A stretch of 64,000 nt of DNA from JAJRQY01 sp965224435. Its GTDB lineage: Bacteria; Actinomycetota; Acidimicrobiia; Acidimicrobiales; SZUA-35. The translations under genes and the position numbers were made by a program. Location: positions 3,534,001 through 3,598,000 of the forward strand of contig OZ245048.1 of the NCBI GenBank assembly GCA_965224435.1, given 5' to 3'. This document shows, piece by piece, positions 35,500-43,784 of this stretch (the stretch's first letter is position 1; the number at the start of each line of letters is the position of its first letter). The notes beneath the pieces are model-generated. The model was not told the origin of the DNA, made no database searches, and saw only the letters and a program-made list of their open reading frames with translations.

Positions 35500-36519
35500 G
35501 TCAATGGCTCGACCCAATGTGTTCAGCCGGTCCGACAAGGTGTCACCTGCGGGATAAAGCCGGACGGTGGTGATGCCACTGTCCTTCCACAATTGCAGTC
35601 GGTCATGGACATGCTCCTCTGGACCGACAAGGGTGGTTGCTAGCACCATCTCGTCGGGGATGACGTCGGCAGCACCTGTTCGGTCACCGGTCAACCATCG
35701 CCGTTGAGACTCAGCAGCCACCTCTTCGAATCCGGCGCGGGCGTAGGCCGAGTTGTAGAAGTTTGTGCTTCCGCTGCCCATACCGCCCAGACTGAAGGCG
35801 AGGCCCATCTTTCGTTTCGCTGCCATGGCCGGTAGGTCATCGCCAAAGGCCACCTCGGCTCCCTGACACAGGTCGAGTTCACTCAAGCTTCGCCCGGCCT
35901 TTTCCGCCCCTGCTCGGAGGTGTTGGAAGTAAGCGGTGTCTGCTCCTTCGGGAATGAACGAGGTTCCGATCCAGCCGTCCGCCGCTTCTCCGGTGTAGGC
36001 CAAGGTATTCGGCGACAGGGATGCGATGTAGAGAGGGATTGGGGTTTCGGGCACGGGTTGAGAAAGACGCAGGGCCTTGCCCTCGCCGCCCGGCAAAGGC
36101 AGGGTCAGAGTGCTTCCGTCATGCTCGATTCGTTCCCCTGCTTCGGCCTTTCGCAGAACGGCGACCGTGTCTTTGAGCCTCGAAAGCGGTTTGGCAAAGG
36201 GCACGCCATGTAGCCCTTCCATGACCTGAGGTCCACTCACGCCGAGGCCCAATAGGAAGCGACCGTTGGTGATCCGCTGCAGGGTCAGGGCTGTCATGGC
36301 ACTGAGGGCGGCCGAGCGTGAACCGACCTGGAAGATGCCGGAGCCAAGAAGCATGGTCGACGTGCGAGCGGCTAGAAATCCAATCGGTGTGGCAGCGTCG
36401 GTCCCCCAGGCCTCAGCGACCCAGCAAACTTCGACTCCCATGGCCTCGGCTTCGACCACATAGTCCACCAGTTCGTTCCAAGGTCCAGCATCAGCAGTCA
36501 GTTGGATAGCAACTCTCAT
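35479..36519 (-). CDS. LLM-class (F420-dependent-type) oxidoreductase
   Basis: A 346-residue luciferase-like monooxygenase-fold protein with the barrel pattern AEAMGVEVCWVAEAWGTDA, GSGIFQVGSRSAALSAMTAL, RFLLGLGVSGPQVMEG and PIPLYIASLSPNTLAYTG. These features and length match the actinobacterial F420-dependent branch (methylenetetrahydromethanopterin reductase-like) rather than bacterial luciferase. Substrate unknown. It lies 10 bases after the SRPBCC gene, which in turn follows the aldehyde dehydrogenase by 38 bases, so it may ride on the enamidase transcript. Confidence 0.87.
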   Translation of the reverse strand: MRVAIQLTADAGPWNELVDYVVEAEAMGVEVCWVAEAWGTDAATPIGFLAARTSTMLLGSGIFQVGSRSAALSAMTALTLQRITNGRFLLGLGVSGPQVMEGLHGVPFAKPLSRLKDTVAVLRKAEAGERIEHDGSTLTLPLPGGEGKALRLSQPVPETPIPLYIASLSPNTLAYTGEAADGWIGTSFIPEGADTAYFQHLRAGAEKAGRSLSELDLCQGAEVAFGDDLPAMAAKRKMGLAFSLGGMGSGSTNFYNSAYARAGFEEVAAESQRRWLTGDRTGAADVIPDEMVLATTLVGPEEHVHDRLQLWKDSGITTVRLYPAGDTLSDRLNTLGRAIDLVGAVS

Positions 36520-36529
36520 CGAAGGCAGC

Positions 36530-37033
36530 TCACTCTGACGCTTCTTCCAGCCGGGCTTTGAGGGCTTCGAGGTTGGCCGTCATGTTGACCTCATGGAACT
36601 TCATTCGGCCCGCGACAATTCTCTCTTCCTTGTCGGGCATGGCCTTGATAGCAGGAGTCAGCCCCGAATCACCGGGGCCAATGCGGACTCGCTGGGTGAC
36701 AAGAACGTCACCGTTCTCCTGCTCGACCATCTCGAACCACCATTGAGATGACTGGTGCGGTGCGTCACCAATCATCCAGCTCCAATGACTCAAAGGCGAC
36801 CATTCGACCACTAGCGATTCAGTCGTCCAATCGCCGATGGCTTCGTGATGATTGCGGCCAAGCAAGGTCACACCGAGTGCACCCTCTTCAGCGTCAACCC
36901 ACGAGGCTTCTTGGAGCTCGCTACTGACTGAGGCCGGAAAGCTAGGATCTGCAATGACCTTCCACACCGCTTCGGGTGTTGCCTTTACTTCAATCGACAC
37001 TTCTGCGGTTGGGCCATCGGTATACAAGACCAT
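36530..37033 (-). CDS. SRPBCC (START-like) family protein
   Basis: A 167-residue single-domain protein with the START/Bet v 1-like pattern: an N-terminal strand VSIEVKATPEAVWKVIADPS, alternating beta strands (WSPLSHWSWMIGD, SQWWFEMVEQ) and a long C-terminal helix. Such domains bind hydrophobic ligands and some are cyclases or hydrolases. It sits between the pathway aldehyde dehydrogenase and the LLM gene in a run of closely spaced minus-strand genes. Confidence 0.8.
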   Translation of the reverse strand: MVLYTDGPTAEVSIEVKATPEAVWKVIADPSFPASVSSELQEASWVDAEEGALGVTLLGRNHHEAIGDWTTESLVVEWSPLSHWSWMIGDAPHQSSQWWFEMVEQENGDVLVTQRVRIGPGDSGLTPAIKAMPDKEERIVAGRMKFHEVNMTANLEALKARLEEASE

Positions 37034-37071
37034 GTAGTGAACCTAGCTCAGACTGTGGATCTAGACGGCAA

Positions 37072-38592
37072 TCAGACGGTGCCCTCAAAGGCGGGGTCGA
37101 CGCCAGCTTGGTCGCCACCAAAGGTGTCATGCCAGGTGGTGACCACCACCTTCTTGTCGGTATAGAAATCAACCGCATCGACGCCGCGTCCCCGCAATGC
37201 CCCATAGAAAGACGACTTGCGGCCACCAACTGGGTAGAAGGCAATGGGTGCCGGGGTGCCAACATTGATGCCAACCTGGCCGGTTTGTACCGATTGTCGG
37301 AATCGTCGAGCCAGCCCACCTCGCTCGGTGTAGATCACCGCTGAGTGGCCATAGGTGGAGGCGTTGATGATGTCGATGGCCTCATCAATACTGTCGATCA
37401 CGGTGATGCAGCGCACCGGTCCAAACAGCTCAGTAGCCCACACCGGGTTGGACGGATCCGTTTCGATCAGTGTCGGCCCAAGCCAGTGGCCATCTCGGTA
37501 TTCCTCTGGATTCCCAGTCACGGTCGCTCCCCGGCCATCGCGAAGAATGCGAGCCCCGCTGGCTTCTGCTGCGTCGATGGCTTCGGTGAACTTGGCCAGT
37601 GCCGCGGCATTGATGACCGGACCCATGCCGACTCCCTCCACCGTGCCGGGCCCCATGACCACCTCATCGATGGCGGCCAGGAATTTCTCATAGACCGACC
37701 GGTAGACCAGCAAGTTGGAGCCAGCAAAGCAGCGTTGCGAAGCGCAGCCGTAGAGCGATGAGGTGATGTTGGGCAAGCAGCGATCCAGCACTGCGGTGTC
37801 GGTCACAACCAGGTTGTTCTTGGCTCCGCCCTGAGCCTGACAGCGCTTGGAGTTTCCGGTCGAGCGGCGGTACACAATCTCCGCCACTTCGGAGGAACCA
37901 ACAAACGTGACGCCTTCAATCTCCAAATGGTCACACAGTCGTTCGACCGTGACCTTCTCGCCTAGCACCATGTTGAGCACACCGTCGGGGATGCCGGCTT
38001 CGGCCGCCAACTCGACCATGCGGATGGTGGTGAGCGGGCAGTACTCGCTCGGCTTGAGTACCACGGTATTGCCGGTAGCAACAGCCCAGCTGAAGTAGAG
38101 CGGGATCATCGCCGGGAAGTTGAAGGGGGCAATGACCGCAAACACACCGAGGGGTTCCTTGATGTACTCGATGTCTACCGAGGTGGCGACGTTCTCGGTG
38201 ACCGCACCCTTCTGGGTTTCGGTAACGGCTGCGGCATTCTCCACATACTGGATGGCACGAAGTAGCTCGCCCAAGGCTTCGGCAGTCGACTTGCCGTTCT
38301 CTTCCACAATGATGGCAGCCAGCTCATCTCGAGCATCAAACAACAATTGGCGATAGCGAAACATCATGGCTGACCGGGTTGGTACCGGAACCATGCGCCA
38401 GGACTCATATGCCTCAGAGGCGGCCTCAATGGCAGCGTCGATGGCGGCGTCAGAAGAGTTGGGGTGAACCGCGATACCAGCACCAGTGGCCGGGTTGGTG
38501 ACGATGGACTCACTGATGGAGTCGATATCAACCCATGCGCCGTTGACGAAGTTTTGCAGAACGCGTTCGGGCCTGGAAGAAGGTGTGCTCAT
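37072..38592 (-). CDS. MMSDH-like CoA-acylating aldehyde dehydrogenase (predicted 2-formylglutarate to glutaryl-CoA)
   Basis: A 506-residue aldehyde dehydrogenase closest in pattern to methylmalonate-semialdehyde dehydrogenase. The nucleophile is C288 in ASQRCFAGSN, and where ordinary aldehyde dehydrogenases have an ELGGK glutamate it has QAQGGAKNN, as in the CoA-acylating MMSDH branch. MMSDH turns a 2-formyl carboxylic acid into acyl-CoA plus CO2. The enamidase gene, whose product is 2-formylglutarate, lies 9 bases upstream in the same transcript. I therefore infer conversion of 2-formylglutarate with CoA and NAD+ to glutaryl-CoA. Plain oxidation to a free acid is the alternative. Confidence 0.83.
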   Translation of the reverse strand: MSTPSSRPERVLQNFVNGAWVDIDSISESIVTNPATGAGIAVHPNSSDAAIDAAIEAASEAYESWRMVPVPTRSAMMFRYRQLLFDARDELAAIIVEENGKSTAEALGELLRAIQYVENAAAVTETQKGAVTENVATSVDIEYIKEPLGVFAVIAPFNFPAMIPLYFSWAVATGNTVVLKPSEYCPLTTIRMVELAAEAGIPDGVLNMVLGEKVTVERLCDHLEIEGVTFVGSSEVAEIVYRRSTGNSKRCQAQGGAKNNLVVTDTAVLDRCLPNITSSLYGCASQRCFAGSNLLVYRSVYEKFLAAIDEVVMGPGTVEGVGMGPVINAAALAKFTEAIDAAEASGARILRDGRGATVTGNPEEYRDGHWLGPTLIETDPSNPVWATELFGPVRCITVIDSIDEAIDIINASTYGHSAVIYTERGGLARRFRQSVQTGQVGINVGTPAPIAFYPVGGRKSSFYGALRGRGVDAVDFYTDKKVVVTTWHDTFGGDQAGVDPAFEGTV

Positions 38593-38601
38593 GAAAGGCT
38601 C

Positions 38602-39765
38602 CTACAGAGAAAATGAGATGGTGCGAGTGGCGGGAGGTGTGTTGCGACTTTTACTGAACTTGACCTCTCCGTCAATGACCAGTCCGGCGACTGCCATGGT
38701 GTCACCAATAGCCAGGGCGCCCAAAGCATCGCCAGCTTGGGATCCCATGGGGGCGTCGACCACAGCCAGGTCAGCCTCCGCTCCAACACGGATAATGCCA
38801 CGATTCAGATTGTGCAGTTTGGCGGTGTTGCCGGTGGCCATGGCCACGGCAAGTTCTGGGGCGACGGCTCCGAAGCTGGCCACATAGGACATCACCCGCA
38901 AGATGCCAAGTGGCTGCACTCCCGAACCCGCCGGACAGTCAGTACCAATAACAACTCGATCCAGCTCGCCGCGCTCTTGGGCCAGCCGGGCGACCTCGCC
39001 TAAGGAGACAATGTTGCCATTGTGGACCAGCTCTATGTGGGCCGTTGTCTCATCCAGAATGCGGATGACATCGCCAATTGGAAGCGCCGTCGGGCCACCG
39101 TTTACGTGTCCCGCAACATCGGGCTTGACCTCAGCAACGAAGTCGGCATCGATGACTCCACTGCCAGGGATGGAGGCACCACCGGTGTGGACCATTACCC
39201 GCATGTCACGGGCTTGGGCCCAGCGAGTCATCTGGGCGGCTTCGACCGGGTCTTTCAATCCGGAGATGCCAATCTCGCCGACCAGTCGGCAGCCAGCGGC
39301 GGCCAGATCATCGAAATCGGCTTCGGTCAGGCCCTCTTCGAGCAGGATGGCTCCGGCATGAACCTTGACTCCCGATGGGCGCAGATTGTTGAAGGCTTTG
39401 TGGGCAAGGATCGCTAACGCTTTCACACCGGCCGGGTCGGTCGGGCGGCCAGGAACATGGGGCTCACCCGCTGACTGCATGGTCGAGACCCCACCGTGCA
39501 TGCAGGAATCGATGAAGTCAAAGGTGCGTTGCCGTGGGGTGAAGTCACCAATAACGGGGTGCACATGATTGTCGTGCAGCCCGGGGATCACCGTTGCTCC
39601 GCCAGCGTCAATCACCTGATCAATGCCATCGGTGTCGCAATCGGCCTCGGGCCCCACCGCCGCAATCAGACCATCACGCACCACGATGGTGTCACCATCG
39701 ACCAGGGGTTCATCCAGGTCGCCAGACACCATGGTGCCAATGCCTTTGATCACTAGATCGTTCAC
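38602..39765 (-). CDS. ena: Enamidase (6-oxo-1,4,5,6-tetrahydronicotinate hydrolase)
   Basis: A 387-residue amidohydrolase matching, as I recall it, Eubacterium barkeri enamidase along its whole length. Shared stretches include an N-terminal SGD..P motif then DTIVVRDGLIAAVG, HGGVSTMQSAGEPHVPGRP, PSGVKVHAGAILLEEGLTE, VHTGGASIPGSGVIDADF, GHVNGGPTALP and a C-terminal KSRNTPPATR. Metal ligands H67 and H69 (DNHVHP), a Glu in VGEIGISGLKDP, two later His and the Asp in VIGTDCPAGSG are in place. It opens the reduced pyridone ring to 2-formylglutarate and ammonia. GTG start, with AAAGGG upstream. First gene of the leftward operon, divergent from the nicotinate dehydrogenase genes. Confidence 0.92.
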   Translation of the reverse strand: MNDLVIKGIGTMVSGDLDEPLVDGDTIVVRDGLIAAVGPEADCDTDGIDQVIDAGGATVIPGLHDNHVHPVIGDFTPRQRTFDFIDSCMHGGVSTMQSAGEPHVPGRPTDPAGVKALAILAHKAFNNLRPSGVKVHAGAILLEEGLTEADFDDLAAAGCRLVGEIGISGLKDPVEAAQMTRWAQARDMRVMVHTGGASIPGSGVIDADFVAEVKPDVAGHVNGGPTALPIGDVIRILDETTAHIELVHNGNIVSLGEVARLAQERGELDRVVIGTDCPAGSGVQPLGILRVMSYVASFGAVAPELAVAMATGNTAKLHNLNRGIIRVGAEADLAVVDAPMGSQAGDALGALAIGDTMAVAGLVIDGEVKFSKSRNTPPATRTISFSL

Positions 39766-39850
39766 GAGAGAGACCCTTTGTAGCTGGAGGTTTATTGTTG
39801 GAAGACTGCTGGACAGCGCCGAGAGCTGCTGAGCGACTCGCGGCGAAGTT

Positions 39851-39866
39851 CACTTGTGTACGAGTG
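39851..39866. promoter_or_regulatory. 16-bp near-palindrome, candidate NicR-like operator (copy 1)
   Basis: CACTTGTGTACGAGTG is an imperfect palindrome (12 of 16 positions symmetric) between the enamidase and nicotinate dehydrogenase genes. Its reverse complement matches 47617-47632 in 13 of 16 positions. A MarR-family regulator is encoded at the end of the dehydrogenase operon. Confidence 0.55.
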
Positions 39867-39913
39867 AGTTGATGCTAGTGTTGCCCACAATTACACGCAA
39901 GACATCAAGCGAG

Positions 39914-39993
39914 CTTTCTGGGAACACGCCTTTCTGGCAACACGCTTTTCTGGCAACACGCTTTTCTGGCAACACAGCCTTCTGAGGACACAG
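39914..39993. repeat. Five degenerate 15-16 bp tandem repeats upstream of the nicotinate dehydrogenase operon
   Basis: Units start at 39914, 39930, 39945, 39961 and 39978 with consensus CTTTTCTGGCAACACG. Copies 2-4 are nearly identical; the outer copies are diverged. The last copy (CCTTCTGAGGACACAG) contains GAGGA, which serves as the ribosome-binding site of the TTG-initiated FAD-subunit gene. The array would form the 5' leader of the operon. Confidence 0.75.
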
Positions 39994-39996
39994 CGA

Positions 39997-40911
39997 TTGA
40001 GCTATCTGCTTCCAACTTCAATCGAAGCGGCCCTGAGCTTGTTAGACAGCACGTCTGCGAGCGAAGGCGCGCCCACCATCGTCGCCGGAGCTACCGATTA
40101 CTACCCGCAACTCGACCACGCAACGGTTGGGAGCCAGCCAGCCGAAGCCATCCTGGACATCACTGGTGTCAACGAGCTCCGGTCAATCCAACGAGACGGC
40201 GACCTCTGGCGCATCGGCGCTCTCGCCACTTGGTCCGACCTGACATCGGACGATCTTTCACTGGCAGGATTACCAGCAGCGTTCCGCGGACTCCAGCAAG
40301 CAGCCGTTCAGATTGGCAGTGTGCAGATCCAGAATGTTGGCACCGTGGTCGGTAATATCTGCAACGCATCCCCTGCCGCCGACGGGGTTCCACCCTTGCT
40401 CGCCTTGGGAGCCAAGGTCGAACTGCAATCCGTTAGCCAGACTCGCGTTGTTCCTTTGCACGAGTTCATTCTCGGAAATCGGCGGACGGTTCGGCAACCC
40501 GATGAGCTGGTCACCGCCATCCTCATCCCAAACCCGCCAATCGTGGGTGAGAACGTCATGGTCGGGAGTTTCGTGAAGCTGGGCACACGGGCGTACCTAG
40601 CCATCTCCATTGTCATGGTCGCCGCGCTGGCCGACATCGACGAGGACGGGATCATCCGTTCTGCTCAAATCGCCGTCGGAGCGTGTTCGGAAGTTGCTCA
40701 ACGCTTGCCGGACCTTGAACACGATCTGGTAGGGGTCTCGCTCTCCCATCTTGGAACTGGATTCGTGATCGGCGAGCACCACCTAGCTCCCCTGTCTCCA
40801 ATAGATGACGTGCGAGCCACTGCTGCCTACCGAATGTCGGTCACCCCCCGCCTGATCGCTCGCGCTCTGGCCAGTTGCCGGACGTCGGATCAAGGAGAAA
40901 GCCAGTCATGA
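39997..40911 (+). CDS. Nicotinate dehydrogenase, FAD-binding subunit
   Basis: A 304-residue FAD subunit of the xanthine-dehydrogenase/CoxM family. It begins with a proline-turn helix typical of the fold (YLLPTSIEAALSLLD). The two FAD pyrophosphate segments are IVAGATDYYPQL and QIQNVGTVVGNICNASPAAD, followed by the C-terminal CO-dehydrogenase flavoprotein domain. It moves electrons from the Fe-S clusters to NAD(P)+ or a quinone. TTG start eight bases after GAGGA. The stop overlaps the ATG of the Fe-S/Mo subunit. Its role in 6-hydroxylation of nicotinate is inferred from the reductase, enamidase and nicotinamidase genes around it. Confidence 0.87.
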   Translation: MSYLLPTSIEAALSLLDSTSASEGAPTIVAGATDYYPQLDHATVGSQPAEAILDITGVNELRSIQRDGDLWRIGALATWSDLTSDDLSLAGLPAAFRGLQQAAVQIGSVQIQNVGTVVGNICNASPAADGVPPLLALGAKVELQSVSQTRVVPLHEFILGNRRTVRQPDELVTAILIPNPPIVGENVMVGSFVKLGTRAYLAISIVMVAALADIDEDGIIRSAQIAVGACSEVAQRLPDLEHDLVGVSLSHLGTGFVIGEHHLAPLSPIDDVRATAAYRMSVTPRLIARALASCRTSDQGESQS

Positions 40912-43784
40912 GTGAGCAGAACCTGAGCGACCAGAGCACAGGCGGAACCGCTGGACTCAATATCGAACGCAAGGTCGAACTCACCGTCAACGGCTGCCCA
41001 GTTCAGGTCAACAGCGATCCGATGACCCGGCTCAGCCAGGTGCTTCGGGGTGAACTCGGCCTCACCGGAACCAAGGTTGGCTGTGACGCCGGTGACTGTG
41101 GTGCATGCACCGTCCTCCTCGATGGGAAGCCGGTGTGTTCCTGCCTGACACCTGTCGGCCGCCTCGCCGGAAGCTCGATCGAAACCGTCGAATCCCTGGA
41201 GCAAACACCGGAAGGTCGGACTCTGCAAGAATCCTTCCTCACCAACGCCGGTACTCAGTGTGGCTTCTGCACCCCCGGTGTTCTGATGGCCAGCACGGCC
41301 CTGCTTGCCGGCAACTCCAATCCCACCAACCAGGAAATCGCCGATGGCTTGGGCGGAGTTCTGTGTCGCTGCACCGGCTACCGCCAGATCATCGACAGTG
41401 TGATCGGGGCAACTCAGGCGGCCCAGGCCGGTGCTATTTCACCGGATGACCCAGCTACAGGCAAAGCGGTTGGAGTCTCGATCGGTCGGGTTGACGGTCG
41501 TCGCAAGCTGTCGGGCCAGGACATCTTCGGTGATGACGGTGTGCCCGAGCATGCCTTGGAAATTCGGGCCATCCGCTCACCCCATCATCGGGCCAGCTTC
41601 AAGTTCGGCCACCTGGACAGCTACGTCCGACTGACTCCGGGAGTGGTGGCGGTGCTGACTGCGGACGACATTACTGGGGTCAACCAATTCGGTGTCATTC
41701 CCGCCATGGCTGATCAACCAGTCTTCGCCGAAACTGAAACCCGGCACATGGGTGAGGCCGTCGCCGCCATCATCACCGAGCCGACCTCCTCCAAGCTCGG
41801 CGCCCAACTGGATCTGGCCACATTCCCGGTCACGTGGACCGAGCTGGAGCCATCGATGGATCCAGCCGAAGCCCAGGCCCCCGGTGCCCCTCTTCTTCAC
41901 TCCGATCGAGCCAACAATGTGATGGCCCGTCGACTGGTCTCGCGGGGTGACTTCAAGACCGCCTTGGCTAGTGCCAAGGAAACGGGAGTCGTTGTCACCG
42001 CCTCCGGCGACTTCCAAACCTCGTTTGTCGAGCATGCCTATATCGAGACCGAGGCTGGATGGGCCGAGGTGGCTGAGGGGCCGAACGGGCGCGTCGTCTC
42101 TATCCACGTCACCACCCAGGCACCATTCCACGATCGCAACGACACCGCTGCCATCCTCGGCATCGACCCTGAGCGGATCGTCATCCGACCAACGGCTTGT
42201 GGCGGAGGTTTCGGCGGCAAGCTGGACATGACGGTTCAACCCATCCTGGCACTGGCCGCCATGAAACTCGGCGTGCCGGTTCGCATGAGCTATGACCGGG
42301 CCGAGTCCATTTCATCGACAACCAAGCGTCATCCGGCCACCATGTCCGCCACCCTCATCGCCAAAGCTGATGGCTCCTTTGCCAGCTATGAGTTCGAGGG
42401 AACTTTCAATACTGGGGCCTACGCATCGTGGGGTCCGACGGTGGCTACCCGAGTCCCCCTCCACGCTGGTGGCCCCTATACCTATGACGCCTATGAGGCC
42501 CGCAGCGTGGCTGTTCACACCAATGGGCCTCCGGCTGGCGCATTCCGCGGCTTCGGAGTTCCCCAGGCCGCCATTGTGCAGGAGACCCTGGTCGACATCC
42601 TGGCCGAAGAGCTCGGCATCGATCCGTTGGAGATGCGTTTGACGAATGCCCTCGGGACGGGCCAGCCAACAGTCACTGGTCAAACCTTTGCATCCGGGAT
42701 GGGTTTCACCGAATGCCTCGAAGCACTACGGGAGCCCTACGAGCAAGCCAAAGAACGAGTAGTACTGTTCAATGCTGGCGCTAACTCTGGCGATGACACA
42801 AGGCAATCAGCCCGCCGGGCCGGAGTCGGCATTGCCGGCGCCTGGTATGGCTGTGGCAATACTGCGTTGCCCAATCCGTCAGAGATGAAAATCGGTCTCA
42901 ACGCCGATGGGCGAATCCTGCTCCATCAAGGTGCCGTTGATATTGGACAGGGCGCCAACACCGTCATGAGCCAGATCTGCGCCGACGCGCTCGGTGTCCC
43001 CCTCAGCAACATCCACCTCGTCTCCGCCGATACCGACCACACACCGAATGCAGGTAAGACGTCGGCCTCTCGCCAAACCTTCATCACCGGCAACGCCACC
43101 TTCCTTGCCGCCCAGGCCCTGCGGGCCGAGATTCTGGCCCTGGCCGACCTGTCGTCTGACTCTGAGACTGACGTCAACACCACCATCGAACTGGATGGTT
43201 CGACCCTCTCACTGCTCACTCGGTCAGATCGCGTCAACATCGACCTGGCGACCCTCCCCGTCAACTCCGATGGCTATGTCGCTTCGGGTTTCGGGACCTA
43301 TGACCCGCCGACCAAGGAGCTGGACGACAAGGGACAAGGTGAGCCCTATGCCGTCTACGGATTCGGTGCCCAGATGGTCGAGCTAGAGGTCGACATGGAA
43401 ACCGGGATTGTGAACCTCTTATCGGTGGAGGCGGTCTATGACGTCGGCCGCGCCATCAACCCGGCCTTGGTTCGCGGCCAGATCACCGGCGGTGTCGCTC
43501 AAGGGATTGGCCTGGCACTCATGGAGGAATACATCCCCGGCAAGACCAACAACCTGCATGACTACCTCATTCCCACCATTGGTGACGTGCCTGAAGTGCG
43601 GGTCACCCTGGTCGAATCCGGAGACCCGCTCGGACCCTATGGAGCAAAAGGGGTTGGCGAGCACTCGCTATTGCCAACGGCACCCGCCATCCTCAACGCC
43701 CTACGCCAAGCCATCGGCACTCCGGTCCGCCATATCCCCGCCACCCCGGATCGTCTACTGGCCATCATCGAGGGGCGAGCATGA
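40908..43784 (+). CDS. Nicotinate dehydrogenase, fused [2Fe-2S]/molybdopterin subunit
   Basis: A 958-residue fusion of the small Fe-S subunit and the large molybdenum subunit of the xanthine dehydrogenase family. The plant-type cluster uses C59, C64, C67 and C79, and the second cluster lies in QCGFCTPG with CRCTGYRQ. After a linker (about 165-190) the Mo part shows CGGGFGGKLDMTVQP, GAFRGFGVPQA, DIGQGANTVMSQ and the C-terminal KGVGEHSLLPTAPA, whose Glu is the expected catalytic base. It hydroxylates a heteroaromatic ring with water; here most likely nicotinate to 6-hydroxynicotinate. E. barkeri splits this role over three polypeptides. ATGA overlaps on both sides. Confidence 0.88.
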   Translation: MSEQNLSDQSTGGTAGLNIERKVELTVNGCPVQVNSDPMTRLSQVLRGELGLTGTKVGCDAGDCGACTVLLDGKPVCSCLTPVGRLAGSSIETVESLEQTPEGRTLQESFLTNAGTQCGFCTPGVLMASTALLAGNSNPTNQEIADGLGGVLCRCTGYRQIIDSVIGATQAAQAGAISPDDPATGKAVGVSIGRVDGRRKLSGQDIFGDDGVPEHALEIRAIRSPHHRASFKFGHLDSYVRLTPGVVAVLTADDITGVNQFGVIPAMADQPVFAETETRHMGEAVAAIITEPTSSKLGAQLDLATFPVTWTELEPSMDPAEAQAPGAPLLHSDRANNVMARRLVSRGDFKTALASAKETGVVVTASGDFQTSFVEHAYIETEAGWAEVAEGPNGRVVSIHVTTQAPFHDRNDTAAILGIDPERIVIRPTACGGGFGGKLDMTVQPILALAAMKLGVPVRMSYDRAESISSTTKRHPATMSATLIAKADGSFASYEFEGTFNTGAYASWGPTVATRVPLHAGGPYTYDAYEARSVAVHTNGPPAGAFRGFGVPQAAIVQETLVDILAEELGIDPLEMRLTNALGTGQPTVTGQTFASGMGFTECLEALREPYEQAKERVVLFNAGANSGDDTRQSARRAGVGIAGAWYGCGNTALPNPSEMKIGLNADGRILLHQGAVDIGQGANTVMSQICADALGVPLSNIHLVSADTDHTPNAGKTSASRQTFITGNATFLAAQALRAEILALADLSSDSETDVNTTIELDGSTLSLLTRSDRVNIDLATLPVNSDGYVASGFGTYDPPTKELDDKGQGEPYAVYGFGAQMVELEVDMETGIVNLLSVEAVYDVGRAINPALVRGQITGGVAQGIGLALMEEYIPGKTNNLHDYLIPTIGDVPEVRVTLVESGDPLGPYGAKGVGEHSLLPTAPAILNALRQAIGTPVRHIPATPDRLLAIIEGRA

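Noticed and set aside
38602..39765. Generic dihydroorotase or imidazolonepropionase annotation
   Set aside because: Many segments match enamidase specifically, and neighbouring genes supply its substrate.
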